From: Rhodobacter sp.
GTDB taxonomy: Bacteria > Pseudomonadota > Alphaproteobacteria > Rhodobacterales > Rhodobacteraceae
DNA length: 64,000 nucleotides
Direction of reading: 5' to 3'
Assembly (NCBI GenBank): GCA_013821825.1
Contig: PNJK01000012.1
Span: 1-64,000 of the forward strand
The position numbers and the translations under genes were made by a program. How positions within the stretch are numbered: position 1 is the stretch's first letter; each line of letters begins with the position of its first letter. Below the pieces are notes generated by a model. It searched no databases and had not been told where the DNA came from. It saw only the letters and a list, made by a program, of their open reading frames with translations. Shown here piece after piece: positions 58,907 to 64,000 of this stretch.

Positions 58907-61680
58907 TGTTCATGATCGGCCCTGTCGGTTTTGCGATCCCCTGGCTCTTGCTGGCGCTGATCGCCTTGCCGATCCTGTGGTTCCTGCTGCGCGCCGTGCC
59001 GCCTGCGCCGATCCGGCGGCGGTTTCCCGGCGTGGCGCTGCTTCTGGGCCTGAAGGATGAGGAAAGTGAAACCGACAAGACGCCGTGGTGGCTGTTGCTG
59101 CTGCGGATGCTGGCGGTTGCAGCGGCGATTATCGGCTTCGCCGGACCGATCCTGAACCCCGACGTGAGGGGAGGCGGTTCCGGGCCGTTGCTGGTGGCGG
59201 TCGATGGGTCCTGGGCTGATGCCCGAGACTGGCCGCGCCGGGCGGAAAAGGTGGAGGCTTTGGTCGAGGAGGCCGGGGCCGAAGGGCGCGCGGTAGCGTT
59301 GATCCGGCTGACCGACGTCCCGGAAGCGGTGCAGTTTCAGACCGCCGAGGCCTGGGCAGGCCGGGCGGCAGGGTTGCAGCCGCAAGCCTGGGCGCCTGCG
59401 GGCTTTGCCCAGTGGGCCGCTGTCCTGCCGGATGGCGGCTTCGAGACGGTCTGGCTGTCGGACGGCCTCGCGCATCCGGGGCGTGAGGACCTTCTGGTCG
59501 CATTGGAGGCCATGGGACCGGTCCGGGTGATCGAAAGCCCGCGCCCGGTGCTGGGCCTGCATCCGGCGGGGTTCGATGAAGGCAGGGTCGTGGTCGCCGC
59601 CAGCCGCATGCCGGCGGCCGACGCCGTGGCGGTCGAGGTGATTGCGCGCGGGCCGGACCCTGCGGGGATCGAACGGGAACTGGCGCGGGTGACGCTGCCC
59701 TTCGCTGCCGGTGAGGCGCGGGCCGAGGCGATGCTGGACGTTCCGCCCGAACTGCGCAACCGCATTACCCGCTTTGAACTTGAGGCTGCACGGACGGCTG
59801 GGGCAGTGTCCCTTGCCGATGACAGCCTGAAACGCCGCAAGATCGCGCTGATCGGGGCGGGACCGGATCAGGAGGCGCTGCAGCTGCTGTCTCCGCTCCA
59901 TTACCTGCGGCAGGCGCTGGAGCCGGTGGCCGAGATTATCGACGGCAGTCTGACCGAGGTTCTGCTGGCCAACCCGGATGTGGTGATTCTGGCCGATGTT
60001 GCGCGGCTGACGCAGACCGAGACGGACGCGACGCTGGACTGGCTGGAGGAGGGGGGCCTGCTTCTGCGCTTTGCCGGGCCGCGTCTGGCGGCCAGCGATG
60101 TCAGCCGGTTCGAGGAAGACCCCCTGCTGCCGGTGCGTCTGCGCGAGGGCGGGCGCACGGTTGGCGGCACGATGAGCTGGGGAGAACCCAAGGCCTTGGC
60201 CCCCTTCACCGAAGGCTCGCCCTTTTTCGGGCTGGTGGCTCCGGATGACGTGGTGGTGCGGGGGCAGGTGCTGGCGCAGCCCGGCCCGGAACTGGCAGAG
60301 CGCACGATCGCTGCGCTGGATGACGGCACGCCCCTCGTCACCCGCAAGGTGGTGGGCGACGGACAGGTGGTGCTGGTGCATGTGACGGCAAATGCGGAAT
60401 GGTCTTCGCTGCCGCTCTCGGGTCTTTTCGTGCAGATGCTGGAGCGGTTGGCGGTTTCCACCCGTCCCGCTCTGCCTGAGGCGGCGGACCTTGCCGGGCA
60501 AGTCTGGTCGCCCGAGGTGGTGCTGGACGCCTATGGCCAGTTGTCGGACGCCGGCGAATTGCCCGGCGCCGAGGGCGAGGCTCTGGCGGGTGCGATCACG
60601 GGCGGGCCGACCCTGGCGATGCCGCCGGGACTTTATGCGGGGGCGGATCGGCGGGTGGCCCTGAACGTGATGGGCCCGGAGACGGAACTCTTGCCCGCAG
60701 TCTGGCCCGCAAGCGTTCCCGTCGAGGGGCTTGAGGGCCGCGAGGCGCAGGCCCTCAAGGGCGCCTTCCTGACCGCAGGATTGGCGCTGTTGCTGATCGA
60801 CGTGCTGGCGGCCTTGTGGGTTGCGGGGCGGTTGTCCGGCCTGCGGCGCGGGGCTGCGGTGCTGCTGGTCGCGCTCGTCCCCGCGGGCGAGGCGCGGGCG
60901 CAGGACACCTCGCTTCCGAATGACGCGCTGGCACTGCAGGCGACGACGGCCGTCGTGCTGGCGCATGTCCTGACTGGCGATGCGCAGGTCGACCAGATCG
61001 CGACGGCAGGGCTGACCGGCCTTGGCAACCAGCTTTGGCAGCGCACCTCGGTCGAGCCGCAACTGCCGATCGGCGTGGATATCGAACGCGACGAGCTGGC
61101 GTTTTTCCCCTTCCTCTACTGGCCGATCACCGCCGGGCAGGCGCAGCCCTCGCCCGAGGCCTATGAGAAGCTGAACCGCTATCTGCGGACCGGGGGGATG
61201 ATCCTGTTCGACACCCGCGATGCCGATGTGGCGGGTTTTGGCGGAGCGACCCCTGAAGGGAAGGCCTTGCAGGTGATCGCCTCGGGCCTGGATATCCCGC
61301 CGCTGGAGCAGATGCCGGGTGACCATGTGCTGACCCGGACCTTCTATCTGTTGCAGGAATTCCCCGGCCGTTATGCGCGGGGTCCGATCTGGGTCGAAGC
61401 CGCCCCGATGGCCGCTGCCGAAGCGGCGGAGGGAATGCCGTTCCGCAACCTGAACGACGGGGTGACGCCAGTGGTGATCGGCGGCAATGATTGGGCTGCG
61501 GCCTGGGCGGTTGATGATATCGGGGTGCCGCTTCTGCCGGTAGGCCGGGGCTTTGCAGGCGAGCGGCAGCGGGAGATCGCGTATCGCTTCGGGATAAACC
61601 TGATCATGTATGTGCTGACCGGAAACTATAAGTCGGATCAGGTCCACGTGCCGGCGCTGCTGGAAAGGCTGGGGCAATGA
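58906..61680 (+). CDS. BatA/DUF4159-type membrane protein
   Basis: A 924-residue protein. The N-terminus (1-80) is BatA-like with two helices (FAIPWLLLALIALPILWFLLRA and WWLLLLRMLAVAAAIIGFAGPIL) flanking RFPGVALLLGL. A VWA-like region (LLVAVDGSWADARDWPRRAEKVEALVEEA) and a glutamine-amidotransferase-like region (NPDVVILADVARL, LLLRFAGPRLAASDVSRFEED) follow, then a third membrane helix at about residues 625-645, and from about 670 the DUF4159 domain (LAHVLTGDAQVDQIATAGLTGLGNQLWQRTSVE, GGMILFDTRDAD, FYLLQEFPGRYARG, GINLIMYVLTGNYKSDQVHVPALLERLGQ). It is common in alphaproteobacteria with MoxR-DUF58; function unknown. Confidence 0.88.
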   Translation: MFMIGPVGFAIPWLLLALIALPILWFLLRAVPPAPIRRRFPGVALLLGLKDEESETDKTPWWLLLLRMLAVAAAIIGFAGPILNPDVRGGGSGPLLVAVDGSWADARDWPRRAEKVEALVEEAGAEGRAVALIRLTDVPEAVQFQTAEAWAGRAAGLQPQAWAPAGFAQWAAVLPDGGFETVWLSDGLAHPGREDLLVALEAMGPVRVIESPRPVLGLHPAGFDEGRVVVAASRMPAADAVAVEVIARGPDPAGIERELARVTLPFAAGEARAEAMLDVPPELRNRITRFELEAARTAGAVSLADDSLKRRKIALIGAGPDQEALQLLSPLHYLRQALEPVAEIIDGSLTEVLLANPDVVILADVARLTQTETDATLDWLEEGGLLLRFAGPRLAASDVSRFEEDPLLPVRLREGGRTVGGTMSWGEPKALAPFTEGSPFFGLVAPDDVVVRGQVLAQPGPELAERTIAALDDGTPLVTRKVVGDGQVVLVHVTANAEWSSLPLSGLFVQMLERLAVSTRPALPEAADLAGQVWSPEVVLDAYGQLSDAGELPGAEGEALAGAITGGPTLAMPPGLYAGADRRVALNVMGPETELLPAVWPASVPVEGLEGREAQALKGAFLTAGLALLLIDVLAALWVAGRLSGLRRGAAVLLVALVPAGEARAQDTSLPNDALALQATTAVVLAHVLTGDAQVDQIATAGLTGLGNQLWQRTSVEPQLPIGVDIERDELAFFPFLYWPITAGQAQPSPEAYEKLNRYLRTGGMILFDTRDADVAGFGGATPEGKALQVIASGLDIPPLEQMPGDHVLTRTFYLLQEFPGRYARGPIWVEAAPMAAAEAAEGMPFRNLNDGVTPVVIGGNDWAAAWAVDDIGVPLLPVGRGFAGERQREIAYRFGINLIMYVLTGNYKSDQVHVPALLERLGQ

Positions 61681-63749
61681 CCCAATCCATCGTCTTTGCA
61701 CCTCTGGTCGGCTGGCCCGTGATCTTCGTGCTGGCAGCAGCTTCGGTGGCTCTGGTCGCGCTGGCGCTGTGGCGCGGGCTTGGCGGCTGGTGGCTGCGGG
61801 CGCTTGGCCTTGCGGCGGTGCTGGCGGCGCTGGCGAACCCTGCCTTGCAGGAGGAAGAGCGGGCGCCTCTAACGGATATCGTCATTCTGGTGGTGGACGA
61901 CAGCGCCTCGCAAAGCCTTGGCAACCGGGCGGCGCAGGTGGCCGAGGCTGTGGCTGCGGTGGAGGCCGAAGTTGCGGGCCTGCCGAACACCGAACTGCGC
62001 ATCCGCCGTGTCAGCGATGGCGAAGAGGATGCCGGAACGCTGGCCCTGACCGCGCTGGCAGAGGCCCTGGCCGAAGAGCCCCGCGCCCGGGTTGCCGGGG
62101 CGATCATGATTACTGACGGCAGGGTGCATGACCTGGGATTGGTGCCGAACCTGCCGGCGCCATTGCAGGTGCTGCTGACAGGCGAAGAGGCGGATTGGGA
62201 CCGCCGTCTGGTCGTCAAGGACGCGCCGGCCTTCGCGATCATCGGCGAGGAGTTCAACCTGACCCTTCGGATCGAGGATATCGGCGCCGTGCCAGCCTCG
62301 GCCGGGCAGGAGGTGGCGATGACCATCTCGATCGACGCCGAGGAACCGGCGACCTACACCGTGCCGGTCAATCAGGATCTGGACCTGCCGGTCACCCTGC
62401 CGCATGGCGGGATGAACGTGCTGCAGTTCAGCGTCGCCCCCGTCGAGGGCGAGCTGACTGACCGCAACAATGCCGCAGCGGTCCAGATCAACGGCGTGCG
62501 CGACCGGTTGCGGGTGCTTCTGGTCTCGGGCGAGCCGCATGCGGGCGAACGGGTCTGGCGCAACCTTCTGAAGTCGGATGCGTCGGTCGATCTGGTGCAC
62601 TTCACCATCCTGCGCCCGCCGGAAAAGCAGGACGGGGTGCCGGTGGACGAACTGTCGCTGATCGCCTTTCCAACGCGGGAACTCTTCATCGAGAAGATCG
62701 AGGAGTTTGACCTGATCATCTTCGACCGCTACCGCATGCGGGGCATCCTGCCGATGTCCTATATCGAGAACGTGGTGCAATACGTCCGCAATGGCGGCAC
62801 GGTTCTGGTAGCGGCGGGACCGGAATACGGGGCGGTGGACAGCCTTTACCGCTCGCCCCTGTCGGAAATCCTGCCAGTCGCGCCCACGGCGCAGGTGGTC
62901 GAGGAAGGCTTTCGCCCGGCGCTGACCGACCTTGGCCGCCGGCATCCGGTGACCGAGGGGCTGGAAGAGGCCGCGCCGGAAGGCGGTTGGGGCCGCTGGT
63001 TCCGGGCGATCGAGGTGGAGTATCTGGACGGCCAGGTCCTGATGACCGGCCCGCGCGACCTGCCTTTGCTGGTCCTGAACCGCGTGGATCAGGGGCGCAT
63101 CGCGGTCTTGGCCTCGGACCAGGCCTGGCTTTGGGGCCGCGGGTTTGAGGGCGGCGGGCCGCAGCTGGAGCTTCTGCGCCGGCTGGCGCACTGGATGCTG
63201 AAGGAACCCGAGCTGGAGGAAGAAACCCTGACCGCCGAGGTGCGCGCGCAAGCGGTGACAATCACCCGCCGCTCGCTGGCCGAGGAGCCTCCGGGTCCGG
63301 TCACGATCACCGGGCCGGACGGGGCAGTGGTGGTGCTGGAGATGCCCGAGGCAGGCCCGGGCCGGTTCGAGGCCGCATGGACCGCGCCGTTGCTGGGGCT
63401 TTACCGGCTGGAACAGGGCGATCTTACACGGGTCATCGCCGTCGGCCCCGCCGCCCCGCGCGAATTCGTCGAGACGATTGCCAGCGGTGCGGACCTGGCC
63501 CCTCTGGCCGAGGCCACGTTGGGCGGCGTCACGCGGCTTGAGGACGGGATGCCCGATATCCGCGCGGTAGCCGAGGGGCGGCCCGCCGCAGGGCGCGGCT
63601 GGATCGGAGTGACGCCGCGTCAGGCCTATCTGACGGCAGATGTGAATGTGGTCGCTCTTCTGCCGGCCTGGCTCTGGCTCTTGCTTGCCGCTGGGTTGGC
63701 CGTGGCAGCCTGGCTGGTCGAAGGCCGCAAGGGCGCGCGTGCAGCTTGA
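61677..63749 (+). CDS. Large membrane protein of the MoxR operon (VWA/glutamine amidotransferase-like)
   Basis: A 690-residue protein with two N-terminal helices (about 12-30 and 38-55), a VWA-like strand VILVVDDSASQSLGNR, a long periplasmic-type region with immunoglobulin-like stretches, a class I amidotransferase-like segment (RVLLVSGEPHAGERVWRNLLKSDASVDLVHFTIL, VQYVRNGGTVLVAAGPEYG) without the catalytic Cys of true enzymes, and a C-terminal helix (VVALLPAWLWLLLAAGLAVAAWLVEGRKG). It probably forms an envelope complex with the BatA/DUF4159 protein under MoxR control; that is inference. The start overlaps the previous stop (ATGA). Confidence 0.86.
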   Translation: MTQSIVFAPLVGWPVIFVLAAASVALVALALWRGLGGWWLRALGLAAVLAALANPALQEEERAPLTDIVILVVDDSASQSLGNRAAQVAEAVAAVEAEVAGLPNTELRIRRVSDGEEDAGTLALTALAEALAEEPRARVAGAIMITDGRVHDLGLVPNLPAPLQVLLTGEEADWDRRLVVKDAPAFAIIGEEFNLTLRIEDIGAVPASAGQEVAMTISIDAEEPATYTVPVNQDLDLPVTLPHGGMNVLQFSVAPVEGELTDRNNAAAVQINGVRDRLRVLLVSGEPHAGERVWRNLLKSDASVDLVHFTILRPPEKQDGVPVDELSLIAFPTRELFIEKIEEFDLIIFDRYRMRGILPMSYIENVVQYVRNGGTVLVAAGPEYGAVDSLYRSPLSEILPVAPTAQVVEEGFRPALTDLGRRHPVTEGLEEAAPEGGWGRWFRAIEVEYLDGQVLMTGPRDLPLLVLNRVDQGRIAVLASDQAWLWGRGFEGGGPQLELLRRLAHWMLKEPELEEETLTAEVRAQAVTITRRSLAEEPPGPVTITGPDGAVVVLEMPEAGPGRFEAAWTAPLLGLYRLEQGDLTRVIAVGPAAPREFVETIASGADLAPLAEATLGGVTRLEDGMPDIRAVAEGRPAAGRGWIGVTPRQAYLTADVNVVALLPAWLWLLLAAGLAVAAWLVEGRKGARAA

Positions 63750-63940
63750 TCATGGGGTGCGGCGTGCGCCCACGGCTGGCGGCGCACCGGGGGTAGTCCA
63801 CCCCGAACTCCACGGCGAGTATCTTGTAACGAGCAGGGAACAGGGCAAAAGCAGGCTGTAGGGGTCGGGCCTGCCAAGATCATTGGCGCGAATCGACGGG
63901 ACCGTCATCCTGACCGCAGTTCAGTGTGGGGGGATTTCGG

Positions 63941-64000
63941 ATGACGGACGTGGATGTGGTGATCGTGGGCGCGGGCTGCGCCGGGCTGGCGGCTGCCAAG
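63941..64000 (+). CDS. FAD/NAD(P)-binding oxidoreductase, N-terminal start only
   Basis: The first 20 codons of a gene running off the window: MTDVDVVIVGAGCAGLAAAK, a Rossmann-type FAD-binding motif (GAGCAG). It could be a flavin amine oxidase, a geranylgeranyl reductase-like or a related flavoprotein; the rest lies outside. GGGGGATTTCGG precedes the ATG. The gap 63750-63940 shows no gene. Confidence 0.8.
   Translation, partial: MTDVDVVIVGAGCAGLAAAK

Noticed and set aside
58879-61701. 940-codon open frame on the minus strand opposite the DUF4159 gene
   Set aside because: Arg/Gln/His-rich translation without family resemblance; a GC-driven antisense shadow of a well supported operon gene.

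Overview
The window is a GC-rich, densely packed bacterial chromosome segment. Its gene content points to an alphaproteobacterium of the Rhodobacterales (Rhodobacteraceae/Paracoccaceae type): a complete beta-hydroxyaspartate cycle cluster as known from Paracoccus, an opgC-opgG-opgH glucan operon, a DUF2125 protein, TRAP transport and Branch/DUF5928-type genes. The window opens inside yidC and closes 20 codons into a flavoprotein gene. No CRISPR, rRNA or intact prophage was seen; one tRNA-Arg(ACG) is present.

Layout. 1-2.7 kb: yidC-MOSC-engB run rightward into yidD-rnpA-rpmH running leftward. 2.9-6.5 kb: TVP38-type membrane protein, MerA-like flavoprotein and an orphan sensor kinase. 6.55-13.1 kb: an accessory stretch just behind tRNA-Arg, holding a gluconokinase/TRAP operon with its LacI-type repressor between remnants of two different IS3-type transposases and a wrecked ccdA. 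13.1-14.3 kb: ECF sigma factor with an NrsF-type anti-sigma factor. 14.3-21.0 kb: osmoregulated periplasmic glucan operon (TPR protein, opgC, opgG, opgH, esterase). 21.1-25.5 kb: TPP enzyme, CaiB/BaiF CoA-transferase, YHS protein and SGNH hydrolase. 25.7-30.1 kb: fused hydantoinase/oxoprolinase and a DUF533 protein. 30.0-35.4 kb: bhcR and bhcABCD. 35.5-39 kb: GAPDH-like enzyme, DUF1330 fragment, sulfotransferase and a dead potassium channel. 39.0-47.8 kb: urate catabolism (permease, allA, allE, puuE-uraD fusion, uraH, puuD) with a DUF2125 protein and a LysR regulator inside it. 47.8-51.7 kb: GFA protein, second sulfotransferase, Branch-type glycosyltransferase, HIT and DUF1203 proteins. 51.9-56.8 kb: polA, small proteins, hydroxypyruvate isomerase-like and DUF1285. 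57.0-63.7 kb: MoxR-DUF58-DUF4159-membrane protein operon.

How the parts connect. Urate opened by PuuD, UraH and the UraD/PuuE fusion ends, through AllE and AllA, in ureidoglycolate and then glyoxylate. Glyoxylate is the substrate of BhcA and BhcC about 6 kb away, so purine carbon could be assimilated through the beta-hydroxyaspartate cycle. This link is inferred from gene content.

The most unusual signal is non-coding. The spacers bhcC-bhcD and allE-allA are both exactly 83 nt and are visibly the same element: a conserved box, a hairpin whose stem changes while staying paired, and a ribosome-binding stretch ending at the start codon. A third copy lies at 36.6 kb and a diverged relative at 51.7 kb. 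A second repeat type, two 20-nt palindromes joined by GC, occurs at 47.8 and 56.9 kb, again with compensated base changes.
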